Below are positions 13,001 through 26,100 of a DNA stretch of 64,000 nt, piece by piece; within the stretch, counting starts at the first letter, position 1; each line of letters starts with the position of its first letter. The notes beneath the pieces are model-generated. The model made no database searches. It was not told the DNA's origin and saw only the letters and a list, made by a program, of their open reading frames with translations. The position numbers and the translations under genes are program-made. The stretch spans positions 756,297 through 820,296 of the forward strand of contig QEOQ01000204.1 of NCBI GenBank assembly GCA_010279815.1, in the 5' to 3' direction. Source of the DNA: Brachionus plicatilis (Eukaryota; Rotifera; Eurotatoria; Ploima; Brachionidae).

Positions 13001-16000
13001 TTTTTGTTTGCCTAAAGTGTTTCATTTTTTGGATTGAATATTTTATATTTGTATATATATTTTTTTTAAACTAGAAAAACAAGATGAGAATTGAGAGTAT
13101 AAAGTACAAATGTACAAGGTAGCTTAAATTGTGCCAACTAAAATATATTTAAGCATTTAGCAATACAAATAATTAAATTTTTGGAACTTTTGATAAAGCC
13201 CATATATTTATTTTGATCTCCTTGAGCAATTAAATTCAGTTTTTTTTACTAAATTATCATGGAGTATCGTTTAAAAATTTAAATTAAAAATTTTTTTTGT
13301 TAACTCAAGCCACATGTCTCTGCTTTGTTTCACAAAAAATTAATTTAGTATTTCAAGTATTACCTTTAAGGCTAAATTGCATTACCTTACGTTTTTTTTT
13401 TTTATTTAAAAAAAAACAAGTTTTATAAAGATTTCTATATAATGCATTCACATTTCTCTATTAATGTATCAAAATTAAAATCCAGAATTCTAGACTTAAC
13501 TTTTAAAAAAGCTATTTTTCAGTGATTCTTATTCAATTTTTTTATATTGATTAAATTCTTGGCGAAAAGATTTCTAAACTTTTTATTTTTTAGGATTACT
13601 AGTTCAAATCAAACTAGACTCTATTTAGCTTGGTATTTAAACAACTTGTCATAAGAAAAAGGTTATCTATCGATCAATGAAGTTGTTTAAATTGGAGATT
13701 AACATTTGAAATAATATGAACTTAATTCAAATTTTTTTAACAGGTTTGAGTCAAATTTAAAAACTTAAAATTTGGCAAAAAATCAACTCACACAAAATGA
13801 ATAAAATTTATTAATAGGTATTAAACTTTATTTGGTTTGGTTTTAATTAATATTTTATTTTAGAAATTGAATTTTCCAAATACAGCGAATCCGACTTTTC
13901 TTGAATCCTCTCTAGGTATATAACTCACTTGAATTTTAATTACTTTTAAATAATAAGAAGCTTTTAAGTCTTCATTCAGATATAATTTTCTGAAGTATTC
14001 TTTATTATTATTAATTTTATTATATTTTAAGAAAATTCATCTTCCTAAATTAAAACCCGGAATTATTTCTAGCAGATACCGTAACAAGATTAAAAAATCG
14101 ATTCTTGTCTCTATGGAAATAAATTCTACTCACATTTTTTAGATATTTCAGTAATTTTCAAGATCAATTTAATTTTTTTTAAATATAAATTTCCAACTTA
14201 GAAGATTTTTTCTTTGGTCAACATGTTTTATTTCATAGACCTTTTTGAGAAATATTTTGGTCAATTTATCATTTTGGCGTTATTTAATACTCAAATAGTA
14301 GAGTAGCAAATCTGGCCAAGAAAGATATATATTGAAAAAGTCTAATTCAGAAAAGAGTTGGCCTCATTTCTAAGAAATTTCATTTATATTTGTATTATAT
14401 GTCCGAATAGTGATGCTTATAGGCCGAGCTTTATTGAGGCTGCACAAAGGCTAGAATTTAATCTTCTGATTGAAAATCAATTTTTTGTAAAAGTCAAATA
14501 TTTGGCTCGAAATAATCGAGATAATTTTTTTTTTATTTGTTAAACCTTTGTATAGGCTTTTCAGCCAAAAATTTTAAGTAAATAAACAAAAAGAAAAGCT
14601 TTTCCATTGTATTAATTTATTGCCAAGCTTTAATATTTATCTAATAAAGATAAAGGCTTAATTAAATGAATATTAATTTAATAGCTAGAACACGGAGCGT
14701 GTTCGAGCACAAATATCAATGATCAAGTTGGGCTTCTTTTCTTTGAGGGATACAATTTTATAATTCAGAGTTCCTTTGGGACTTCAAAGTGTTGATAAAA
14801 CTATTGAGGGAAATGAAAATAAATTAACGACCAAAGATGCAAATATATATATAGAAATAGTTAGTGCCATGAGCTTAATTTTTTTTCAGTAAGATTCGTG
14901 CGAAAGAAAACTGAATTCTCTCAGAATTATAATGGAATCAATATGTTTAATTTGGATTGATTTATCGATTCAAACAAATGAATACATACTAGTACATCAA
15001 TCAGTTTAATCTATAATTTTGATTGTAAATCGATTTTTTTAGAGTAAAGTTTGATTAACTAGACTTCTATGGTGATCGCATGCATGCTTTTTCAATTCAT
15101 TTGATTTATTAATCATTTCAAGAGCATCATTTAATTAGACGGAATAGCAGTAAACAGGCAATGGCTATCTTAATGAAAAAAAAATACATTTCCTTATCTT
15201 AAGTTTTATCAATCATTCATAGACAACAGTGGTTGAAATGGCTCACCAAATTGTACCAAGTTCTATCCCTAAAATCTTGTTATTTTAGACTCAGTTCTCC
15301 CGTAGACTACCAATGAACTAATTTTTCACTTAAAAAATTAAAATTTAATCAATTAATCAAGAAACTATTAAAATTTGACCAAGTAAAAATTTAAAATTTA
15401 AAATGAAGTAATTTTTTTATTTCGAAATTTACAATGATATTTAACTACAAAACAAAAATCCAATTCTAGTTAAATATCTCCCACTTTTTATGACTACACC
15501 AAGTCTAGAAATTTATTACCAAAGGCATAACTGCTAGCGTAAAATCAATCCCTTTGAAAGCTAATAGTTCAAATTGATAATAGAGTCTCGGCTAGAAATT
15601 AAAATTTTATTAAGTGTTGAAATAAAATATAAATTTAAAAATAAGAAAGATTAAAAATTTGAATAAAACTTTTTAAAAGAATTTATTTTTGATTCATTCA
15701 AATTCAAAGAAAAAATTTAGGTTAGCTTTAATATTTTCAAAATGGGTCTGAATTAATATTTTACAACACATTTAAAAATCTAGTTGTTCTTGAACCAAAA
15801 CTTGAACGGATTCGAATCGTTTAATAATATTTCAGCGAAATGCAAAATTTATCTGTATTTAAATCAACAGTTAATCTAGGCTATCAAAAAGTATTATAAA
15901 TAGCTTTCATTCATCAAAAATGGATCATGATTATTTAAAAGAAGCATTTAAATTCTAAAATTTGGACATGTTTTGGCTTTGATGAAGTCACGATGAATTT

Positions 16001-18940
16001 TCATTATTTTAAAGCATCTCAGATTTCTGCATTCAATTTGAATGCGGTAAAAAAACAAAAACTCGAAATTAGTTTATTTAGTACTGTTAGAGACAGATGT
16101 CCGTAATTTGAATTTATGAATTTTTAACAATTTAAGTATTTTCTTAATTAGGAAACGATGCGGTCCTTAATTTTAGTTTAAATTTTTGGATAAGATTTCT
16201 AAGGCGTTTCTTTTTAAATTGGTCATTAATTTAAATAGTTTTTAAAATGATTTATGATTTGTATACCTTTGAGTATTTGCACAAGCTGGACCAATTTAAA
16301 TATTCAATTAAATTTTTTTTTTTATAAAATTACACTCTTAAACCCAAAAAATTAATCTATATCAAGTAATTAACTGATTTTCGACACAAATACCGCCCTA
16401 TTTTTTGAAAAAAAAAACGAAATATATCATTCTAATTTTCTTTAATGTTATTAATTTTTCTAATTTAATTTATTAGATATTTTAATAAATTAGTTTTTAA
16501 ACTAATTACATTCTAGATTTAAATCGATAGTAATTTAAGTAGATTTAAAATAAGACTTGAAAGCATTTTTGTTTACAGGTTAACTCAAACAATATTGAAC
16601 AATTTTTTTTCTATTTTTTTATCAAATTTTGTTTTCCAAATCTTATCAGGTTTTATTAGAAATATTTCATTGAAAACTAAAAAAATAGAGTAAACTTTGA
16701 ACGCAGCTAAAATTTATTGATAAAAATATAAAAATTTTAAAAACCATTGACTAAAAAAGTCCCAATCTAATAATAGTCCGAGATTGTCACAACGTTCGGA
16801 AAGAGATTTTCTCTCAAGAGAATTAATCACAGCAAAATCATTAGGCTTAATCACGATTTTTAATTTTTATTTTGTCGGTAAAAAATCTCTAATCTAAGCA
16901 CGGAACTTAATGTTTCAAATAAACCTACCATCTGCGTTAATATCGGCAAATGAACTTAATTACAAGATCATAGCATGTGACAACTCATTTGACATTCAAA
17001 TCGATATTTAATCAATATTGCCTCTTAAATATAATAGTTTATAAAAAATCACTTATGTTTAAATTTTAAAAAGAGTTGAAGCCATTTTAACCTTTTCTAT
17101 TCAGTGTAAGTAATCCGAGTCATCTTTTGCCTTGTTTTCTTAGCCATTTCTAGAAAACATTCTTAGTCCTTTAAGTAAACATTAGGGTAAGTATTTTAAA
17201 TATTTAATCAAAAATAGCGAAATAATACATTTTTCTTTCTAGTCCTTTGAACAAACATCAAAATATTTTACATGTTGGTTGAATTTTCTTAGGGCTATTT
17301 TGTTTAAGTTAGAGCCGTGGCTAACATTTGAAAATATTTTTTTCGGTCTGATAATTTATATCAAATGGCTCCTAAATTTGACCACCAATAAACAAAATTT
17401 TAGCTATTCAAATCGTCAGAGATAGAGCTCTAGGCTAATTTGAATTTCTAATTGATTTTCTAAGTGTTTTTACAGGTTTTTTCTAAATTATACTCCCAGT
17501 GGCCAGAATAAAGTTCAAATTCTTAATTTATAGGTTTATATAAAAAATTGTTAAGGCATCTTTTGTAGGATAATTTAAATTCAGGTTTGTTTTTAACAAG
17601 CGATTTTGGCGAATGTTTTTTAGCTTGCTGCAATGAATCAACAAAAATTTCTAACAAATCATTAATTTTAATAAAACATTATAAAAAAGACAAATGGTTT
17701 ATAGAATTAATTAATAAAAATAATATTATGCCTAAAAATTAAGATAAAAAATCGACGAACAACAAGTCTTGGGTTATCAACTTTTAAATAAACCCTTCAA
17801 TTTATCTGAGATTTCAATCAGTTTTAGTCCTAAGGCTATTTAAAAAAAAACATTTAGATTAATTTTGATTTTTTCAAACTTGAGTAATATTAAAAATTTT
17901 AAATATTATTACTTAAAATTCATAAATTTTACTAGAAAATTTTTAAAAATCTGGTTAACTCTAAGCATACGAAGGACTCGCGTTAATTTCAAACTTTAAA
18001 GTTTTTTTTAAATAAATTTGAGGAAAAAAATTCAAAATTTTAAAAATTTTTTCTTAAAAAATATTCTAAAAAAGTTAAATTCTATTTTTTGCTGATATTT
18101 TTTTTCAATATTATTGGTAAATAAATCCCTAATGTTTTTGAGAGTCATTTATCTTATGGTCAAAAGCTGATTCCGTTTTAATTAAGATTTTGGTGGTAAT
18201 CGGAAGTTTACAATGTTTATCCGATTAAATAGTTAAATTAAAATTTAATTAAAAATATTGTTGTAGGAATAAACAAATCGATTTGACTGGTGTCCGACTT
18301 ATTAATTTAAACAATAGGGCAGATGATCCAAAGCTTAATTAGCTAAGAGCTTTAAGCTAGAGATATTTTGTAATTAATATTTTCGTTGAACAAATGTTGG
18401 TAAAACATCTTTATTTTAATTAATATGCCAAAGTTGTAGTAGTTTTCAAAATGTAATAAATACATAAAATTGCTTGTTTTATATCTTGACTTATCTGAAG
18501 CATGAATTTGATGTTTTTTTGAGCAAAACGGTTATTAATCTTGAAACTTATCAATAAAAAAAAGCAATTCAAATCTTTAAAAATGCTTAATATATGCATC
18601 ATTTTTCATTATATAATCACATTAGAAGCGAAAATCATGTTGATTATACATGCAGAATTACAGCTTACAATTAGATAAGAATAGGGTTATTTATTTAATA
18701 ACTCAACACAATAAATATCTATTGCGTAATATGTTTAAATTTTTTGTTGTTGTTGTAAATTTATGGAAATCAAAATTTTTATTAAAATTTTTTTTATATT
18801 AGTTTAGGCAAATAAATTTTTTTTATGTCCCAAAAAATTCAGCGATAAGACTAAGAGAAACTATTTACATGAATTTTTATTGCTTTAGAGCAAAAAACTT
18901 TTACTTCGGATAGCAAGGTTCGATTTTAATTTTCTATTTT
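7046..18940. other. Long gene-poor AT-rich region
   Basis: About 12 kb in which every open frame is short (60-80 codons), biased to Phe/Lys/Asn/Ile and free of recognisable motifs. No splice-linked coding exons with consistent phase were found. It may contain distal regulatory DNA of the headpiece gene cluster or worn-out repeats; I see nothing specific. Confidence 0.6.
10180..10215 (+). repeat. Short (AAAT)n microsatellite
   Basis: A run of about five AAAT units after a slightly less AT-rich segment (GAAGGAGCATTAGCTTGGTACAG is interrupted by the repeat). It may be the 3' tail of a degenerate non-LTR element, but that is only a guess. Confidence 0.4.
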
Positions 18941-18980
18941 CAAAAGGGCGTCGGCGTTGGACAAACGACGCCTTTTCTAA
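18941..18980 (+). repeat. GC-rich stem-loop in AT-rich DNA
   Basis: AAAAGGGCGTCG is followed after about 12 nt by its near-complement CGACGCCTTTTC. The stem is about 11 bp with one bulged or extra G. No coding context on either strand. Confidence 0.5.
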
Positions 18981-20162
18981 AAGATAAACATTAAAAAATA
19001 ATTGACAACAAATCTTTTATTAATCAATAATAAATAAATAAACAAAGCATTTTAGATGCACTTTAAGATCTGATCCTCAAAAGTAAACTGAATACTATGA
19101 GCAAATTTCGACCCAAATAGATATGATAAAAACCATGTCTGACTTTGATTGTGTTCGATGCCGAACAAAAAAACTGATTTAAAATTAAATGATGGATGTG
19201 TCCTTCAATTTTTAAATTTTGTCTAGTCTCAAAATATTTAGATTAGCTGCCATGAAAAATTTTCATTTTCAAAGCCAATTAAGTCTTCCAACTAGGTCAG
19301 CTTCTTATTTGTTTATCAAAGTCCGAGCTAGTTTTTATCCATTTTTTTTTTTTGGTTTTTTTTTTTATTTTAAGACTTCAATTTTTCAGCTTTTATGGCC
19401 ATTGGCATGGACAGATGATGGATGTATGCTTAATTAGTCTTTGCCAATGCAAAGTACTAGTAATTATTGATTAATTAGCTATGGAGTTGGCTTTGATTAT
19501 TTCTAAGCCAGAATAGCAAAAGGTTATAAATCAACATTTTTAATTTCAAATTATGCTAAATAGAGCTTCTGTATCAATTGGCTCGAACAAAATTTCAAAT
19601 ATCATATTTTTGGATTTGTGGTGAATATTTTATTTAAATAGCTTAGTTTGTGAACTATGTGAAATCTATTATTTCTCATTGACGAGCAGCAGCTATCAAT
19701 TTCTAAGATATTTGGCAAAAATTTTCTCATTTTGTTTGTTGTTGTCCAAATCTAATTTGAGGAAGCTGAAGATGGAATTTGCGCCGATTCTATTTATTCT
19801 CATGCGCAAAAATCTTCTTTCTTTATCTATTTTTAAACGCTTTATTTTTTCTTTTTTTTCATAATATCTTCTTTACTGAGATAAACATTTATAATTTAAT
19901 TTTATCTAGAATTTTGAGCCGAACAATTATTTGATAAATTTTATCGCAGTCTCGCACAAAATCGATCCGCTCCAGCTCAAACAAAATAATTTCAATTCAT
20001 TTTTTTTATTTACAGGAAAAAAGCGATTATATGATTATTCGTTGCTTGTTTATTTTTTCATATCAACAACATAATCGATTAGAATTACAAAAATCATGCA
20101 ATCAAGCGCCTCAACTAAAGCAGACTTAAACAATTTTAACAAAAGCATTACATAATTGAGAA
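18981..20162. other. AT-rich stretch without a recognised gene
   Basis: Open frames near 19219-19437 and 19679-19864 are hydrophobic low-complexity translations and are not supported as genes. Confidence 0.55.
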
Positions 20163-20365
20163 TTTTTTTTTTTCTAAAGCCAATTTAGTCCATCGAAAAA
20201 AAAAATTTTTCTTAAGTTATTTTTTTTGAAATGAAAACCATTGGGACCAAAAAAAAGGAAAATTGAAATTTTTTTTTCAAAATCAAATTTAGTCTATCGA
20301 AGAAAAAAAATTTTCTAAATTATTTTTTTTTTGGAATGGAAACCATTGGGACCAAAAAAATTGTC
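20163..20365 (+). repeat. Imperfect tandem duplication, unit about 110 bp
   Basis: Two adjacent copies share the order poly-T, AATTTAGTC(C/T)ATCGAA, poly-A, TTATTTTTTTT, ACCATTGGGACCAAAAAAA. The copies differ mainly in homopolymer length and scattered substitutions. No coding meaning is apparent. Confidence 0.7.
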
Positions 20366-20782
20366 AAAAGCTTCATTTAGAAACACAGTTCACCAAACCG
20401 GCATAAAAGGAGCATTATCTTTCATCATCATCAATCGACTATAAACAACCTAGGTCTACATATTTTTAGGACTAGCAATGTACTCTGCTCAAAATAATCG
20501 AGCTTTGCCTTTTTTCCTTTAACCATAATTCTGTAGCAGTTTGTCAAAAAGCTATGAAGCAAAAGTTCCAGTTGTTATGAAAGTATCCAACTCACACATA
20601 CAAACAAATCATAGAATGTTATTCAAAAACGCTTTAGATTTTAAAATTTTCTTCGTCTACCAACAAGCTGCCCGTGCCAAACATTTTCTTTTGAGTTGTA
20701 AGAATAATCGAACAACGGAAGTATCGGATCATAAAAAGAAGAAAAAGTCTAGTCGAAGAGATGAACCATGGTTCACCTTTTA

Positions 20783-21480
20783 TGGGAACAATTCCTGTTC
20801 TCGGGTTTAGTGAATTGTTAGTTCACTATATTTAGTAAAACCAAAGCAGTATTAGGTGCACAAATTAGATGATGCTGATAAAAAACTTTTAGAATTAATA
20901 AAGAAAAAAATTAAAAATTTTTCAGAGAAAATTAAAATAAATTTTGGGTGGTCTGTTGACAATAATATTTTTCTGAAAAAGAATAATTTATTTAACAAAA
21001 ATAATTAACGTTTTAAATAATAATGAAATTCTACTAAGCTAGAAAAATAAATCCAAGTTTAAAATTCAAATTTTAAGCATTTAAGCATTAAAGTAAAATT
21101 AAAATTTTCATTTTTTGGTTCGAGAACTACATTACGATACAATCAATCGATTTATTGGACTTCTTCCATTTAAATAGTTCAATTGATGGCATTGAATTTC
21201 TAATCGGAGTTATTTGAAAGTCATAAATAAAGCCCAAGTCCGGACTTTTTTCTTTTAATTTTTTTCTATAAAAAAAATCGAAAAATTTTAAGTTCGGACT
21301 TTGACATGACTTAAGACTTACTTTTTTTTTAAAAGTAAGTTTTTAAAAATACAATTTTTTATGTTGAAAAATATTATATTAATTACTAATTTATTATTTT
21401 AATATTAAATTAACCTTTTTCAAATTAGTTGAACAATATTTATTAAAGGTTCACTAAACCCGAGAACAAGAATTTTCCCA
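20783..21480. mobile_element. Non-autonomous terminal-inverted-repeat element
   Basis: Both ends carry an inverted repeat of roughly 33 bp: TGGGAACAATTCCTGTTC then TCGGGTTTAGTGAA on the left, and its near reverse complement ending at 21480. TTTTA abuts each end (20778-20782 and 21481-21485), a possible 5-bp target duplication, although such a word is common in this DNA. The interior has no intact ORF and includes one copy of a dispersed GACTTGACTT-type repeat. Confidence 0.6.
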
Positions 21481-21485
21481 TTTTA

Positions 21486-23119
21486 CGACTAGACCCGCAA
21501 AAACATCTTCAAGGAAAAAGCTGCAAGATTCAAAAATTCTCAAAGTATTAAGCAAAATCTTGCTCTACAGTTAAACTGTCATAGCTTATTATTTTATTTT
21601 TATTATTTTTATTAATTCCAATCTAAACAAAATATTGTTTTCTCAACTAAAAGCTTCCATTTGTGATCGGGTTTCTGATTTTGTCTAGCTTAAAATTTAA
21701 AACTATCATTTAACCTCAGCAGGACTTGTTTAGAAAAAAATACTAGGTTAAAATAACTCAATGTGGAAACGCGTTCCCATTTTTGAATCAGATAAGATTT
21801 TTTTTTAAATTTTAATACAAATATCTTAATTAATTTGTTAAGCCGATCATATGACGGCCAATTTTTGCAAAGATGAGTACTCAATGTTTGATTAAAATAC
21901 GAGAAAATTTTAGGTTACAAAATTTATCTTGAGGCTCTTTATTTGCTCAGGAGATAAGAAAAAATATTCTTCATCAAAAAGATATTTGATCCGTTGCCAC
22001 TTTTAGATACACTTATTGTATACCGAATAAGTTCATTAGATTTCTACTAATTTAACTTCAAATAAGCCTGGTAAAATATTAGCCAGGTTTTAAATTTAGC
22101 TCTGGGATAATTTCCAATCAAATTTGACAAATGGACTCTTAGTTTATTTCACATTTTAGTTTCCCGTCGATTTGTTGTGAGTAGCCGCATTTGAATGAGG
22201 AAACAGAACTTGAAGTGCATGGCTTCCATGACAAATGAAAATTTCCGAATAGTTAAGTGGCTTGTAAATAAGAAAAAATTTACTTGAATTTTTATTTCAA
22301 GTGGCGATTGAAAATTTTAGTTTGTTAAAAAAAAAAGAGTAAAATGAATTTTTGTTGGTAATTTTAGCCGAAGTAGGAGCACATTTTCGGTAAAGAGTGG
22401 AAAACTAGAGCGAAGTCCTAGAATGGTGATGGCAGGAAATTTTTTATGCTAATTAAAAATTATAATCTAATAAAATTAATAAGGCTAAATAAGAAACAAA
22501 AATTCGCTAGAACTTTCTTTCGATTTTTGAATTTGTTTTTTGACAAGGACTGTATGACTCGTCAAAAGTTTACATTAGTTTGAGCATTTTGTCATCATTT
22601 TTCATACCACGCGCTCAAAATGATCATAATATATTTTTGAAAAAAAAAATAAATATCGGTAGTTTTGGCATTAAAATTAGAATTATTATTTGAATTAAAT
22701 AATTTATGCCACTTGGAAATTTTCAACTAAAGCTTTTATTTTTTTTTTAAAACAACAACAAATAAAATCAAGTTGTTCATACGTTTTGTTGTTGTAAGCT
22801 AATACTGCTCAAAAAGCTGATTTATCTATTTTAAATCGTTGATATTTATTTTTTTTTGTTGTTGTTGCTAATTTAGAATTTCGAAACATATTGAATTCAA
22901 TTAGAAAATTTTCAAAAAAAAAATAATTAACATTTTTTCTTTAAAATTGTTTGCCTTAATTTTTTGATTGTTGCTTTTCTTATCAGTATTTAGTTTCTAT
23001 TTAAAATTTAATAATTGTAGGGCTCTATAAAACGTTAATTTTCTAAACCTTTTCCATTTTAATTAGATTTTAATAAAATTTCGTCACGTTTTTCATTTTT
23101 GGTCAGCCATCGTCAAAAA
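21486..23119. other. Upstream region of headpiece gene A
   Basis: AT-rich DNA 5' of the first exon of gene A. It should hold the promoter, but no TATA or initiator can be placed with confidence. The open frame at 21690-21884 on the minus strand is not supported. Confidence 0.5.
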
Positions 23120-26100
23120 ATGTTAAGCCTATTCAAACTGAAAAAGTAAAAATTCCACTCATTTTGTTCCAATTTAATGTTTTGGTTTCTAATAGAAAAA
23201 ACAAAAAAGCCAAAGAGAACAATCATGATGACGAAAAAGAAAACACATCCAGTCCGACTAAAGGTAAATTTGATTTGACTATTCATTAGACTTCTACTAG
23301 ACTGGAATAGTCTAGAGAATGGGGATCTAATCTTGCTCTTCAATTGGTTCCATACACTGTCAAACTCTTCTCTTGAGAACTATAATTATTATTGAAAATT
23401 TTGTCAATTTATCTTAAAATCAATACAATTCATTAATTTGTCAGACTTGTTGCAAAATAAAATAAGGCTCAGAACTCTGGAGAAGCAATACTTTGACACT
23501 GATTCGATGCTAAAGGAAATATTATACAAAAAATAATAATTATTATTTATACAGCAAAAATATCAAATGTGACTATTGTAAACTTTCATTTATTAAGAAA
23601 ATCCAATATTTAAAATTTTAAATTTTAAGCCTAATTCATTTCCTTTTTATATTCTTATTGAAAAAAATTAACATTCTATCAAATAGAATTTGTCACGCAA
23701 TTGCTAAATACAATCAAGCTTAAAAATGATATTTAATTAAATCTTTATAATGCAAAATTATGATTAGTTTTTTTTTTTGGTTTTTTTCACAAGCCAGGTC
23801 CCCCAAAATAGAATAATTTCCATTTTTTCCATTTCCATATCATTTGATTTAATTCCAATAATTTAAAGTTAAAAAATTGGAAAAACGTAAAGAAAGCAGC
23901 TTGAAAAAATCGTCATCCGCAGCGTCACCAGCATCGGCGAACAAGGAACAAAATTTGATTTTGAATGAAAACAAATCCAACATAAATGATGAGGACAATC
24001 GTAAAGTATTGACATCAAGCAGTCAAAACGTTGACTCAGCCAGAACACCGGAACACTCTGAAATAAAAATGATTGTGCAAGAATCCGATATTAAGGCCAA
24101 TACTGAGCTACACGTCGACGTATCGAACACCAATCAAGCCCATGCAGCTGCAAGTCTAACCAACACGAGTCCAATGTCCACTGCAACCACAGTCAACATA
24201 CACCAAGATTCGTTTCAGCATCCGAGAGCTCCAGTCTTGTCGGCCTCGGACGCCGCCCATTCCCGCTCATCATCCAACCCATTCGTGCGCGGAAACTTCA
24301 TGACTTCGACCATCAGCGGAAGCGATTTGCATAGATTTTTAAACAGTGGCTACTTGAATGGCGATGGATATCTACAGCGTGGTGTAGAGCCTAAATTCAC
24401 CACCAAATCGCCGCACTTTCATCGGCCAGCTAATTTTTCCTATTCAAAAAATACGCCGAATTACGTCACTCCGGGCAGGTCTTCTCACAGAGGTACTTTT
24501 TTTTTTTTTTTTTTAATTTTTACCTAAATTCACCTAAATATATACAAAATTCACCATTTTACCATTGCACATTTAAATTTTTATTTTTGCTTTTGCTATT
24601 AAAGGAGCTATGCGCACCCTATTGAGTAAGTTTTTGCTATCTAGTGTGTTGTTTTGAATGTAAAAATTTGATTATTATGCATTTTGATTGTAAATTGATA
24701 TAGCTGTTTAAAACTAAATATATTGGGGCTGGTCAATTTTGGGACCAGCTGGTCATACATTTTATTCAAAAAAATTGGTAAATAAATTTTATGAAGAATT
24801 GTTCACAGAGTTAATTGAGAAAAAAATTAGTCAAAGTTTATGAACTAATTTTTTTTCTAATTGTATCTTCCAGTATAAAAAAAATTGAACATAAAATGAA
24901 TTGAAAATTTACTAATATTTTGACAAATTTTCTTAGATTTTTAATAATAAAATACAAAAAAGTTGTCTTTTGAGTTTAATTTCAAATGGACATCTATCAC
25001 TATCAATTTGTAAAATGTGTTTTTTTGTAAAATCACTAGGCAAATAATAAAATTTTACTTTTTTCTTTTTAAATTTAAAAATTCAAAAAAAATTAAAACT
25101 AATTTTTAATGTTTTTACCAAAAGTTAATCAGAAATTATTTTACTTTTTCCATGCAAAAATTTTTTTTCATAAAAAAAAAAAATTCAGAATTTTAATTTT
25201 ACAAAAATCAAACAAAATTCTTCATCAATAATTTAATTTATCAAATTTTTAAATTGCTTTATTTAATATTAACAAAATAAAATTATTTTTGTTCACAATT
25301 TTTAATTAGTTTTCTTCTTCATTTAACTCTTTTAGCAATTGTTCATTGAATTTATTTACTAATGAATAAAAAAGTAGAAAAAACAAAAAAATGACCAGCT
25401 GGTCACAAAATTGACAATCCTCAAAATATTTAAAAAAATTATTTAATAATTACATAAATTTTTTTTTATCATTATTAAATTTATGAAAAAAAAATTAAAA
25501 TTGCTATTTTTGTAAGTGAGCGCGTCATCAGGCCGTGTAAGCCGAGCACTGTCTAATCCGGGTGTTAGGTCATCGTCAATGCATCACGATCTGGTAGAGT
25601 CGTCTAAATCGGAAGTTGAGGAAAAAAGCACAAGTGCTGAGACTCAAAATAGCACAGTTATACCGGTAAACAGAAGCATAGACAATGAGGAGCCGATCCG
25701 ACTGTCAAAATTTTCGGGAGGCTATGAGCCGGACCCAGAATTGCCGAGAAAAATTGAGAGTCTCGATTGGCCTGCGCCGCCCTATCCTGCCGCTGTGCCC
25801 GAGCTTAGAGCCAGATCCAGAAGCTCTTCGAATAGAAGAGCCACTAGCACTGTGAATAGTATCAACGGAGACTTTTTAAATGATGAAGATGATGATGAGG
25901 ATGACCAAGAAGTAAACCATGTCCTGCAGAGCCAAGGCGATTCTACTGATCAAAATTATCAGCAATCTTTGGCCAAAAACCGCCAGTCTGCACTAAGTGC
26001 GGCTAGTGTTTCGTCATCAATAGCTAAAGCTAAAGCATCTAGACCAAACAGCAAGCTTAAATACCAGCATCATTTTTTCGATAATGATTACGATGATTAT

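Noticed and set aside
12585..14543. Open frames at 12585-12821 and 14358-14543
   Set aside because: Short, hydrophobic, no motifs, no splice partners with matching phase; expected by chance in AT-rich DNA.
14690..14715. AACACGGAGCGTGTTCGAGC as a possible tRNA arm
   Set aside because: Short palindrome only; no A box, acceptor stem or second arm.
20541..20810. 89-codon plus-strand ORF with a Lys-rich end
   Set aside because: Does not start at ATG, has no known motif and runs into the terminal repeat of the element at 20783.
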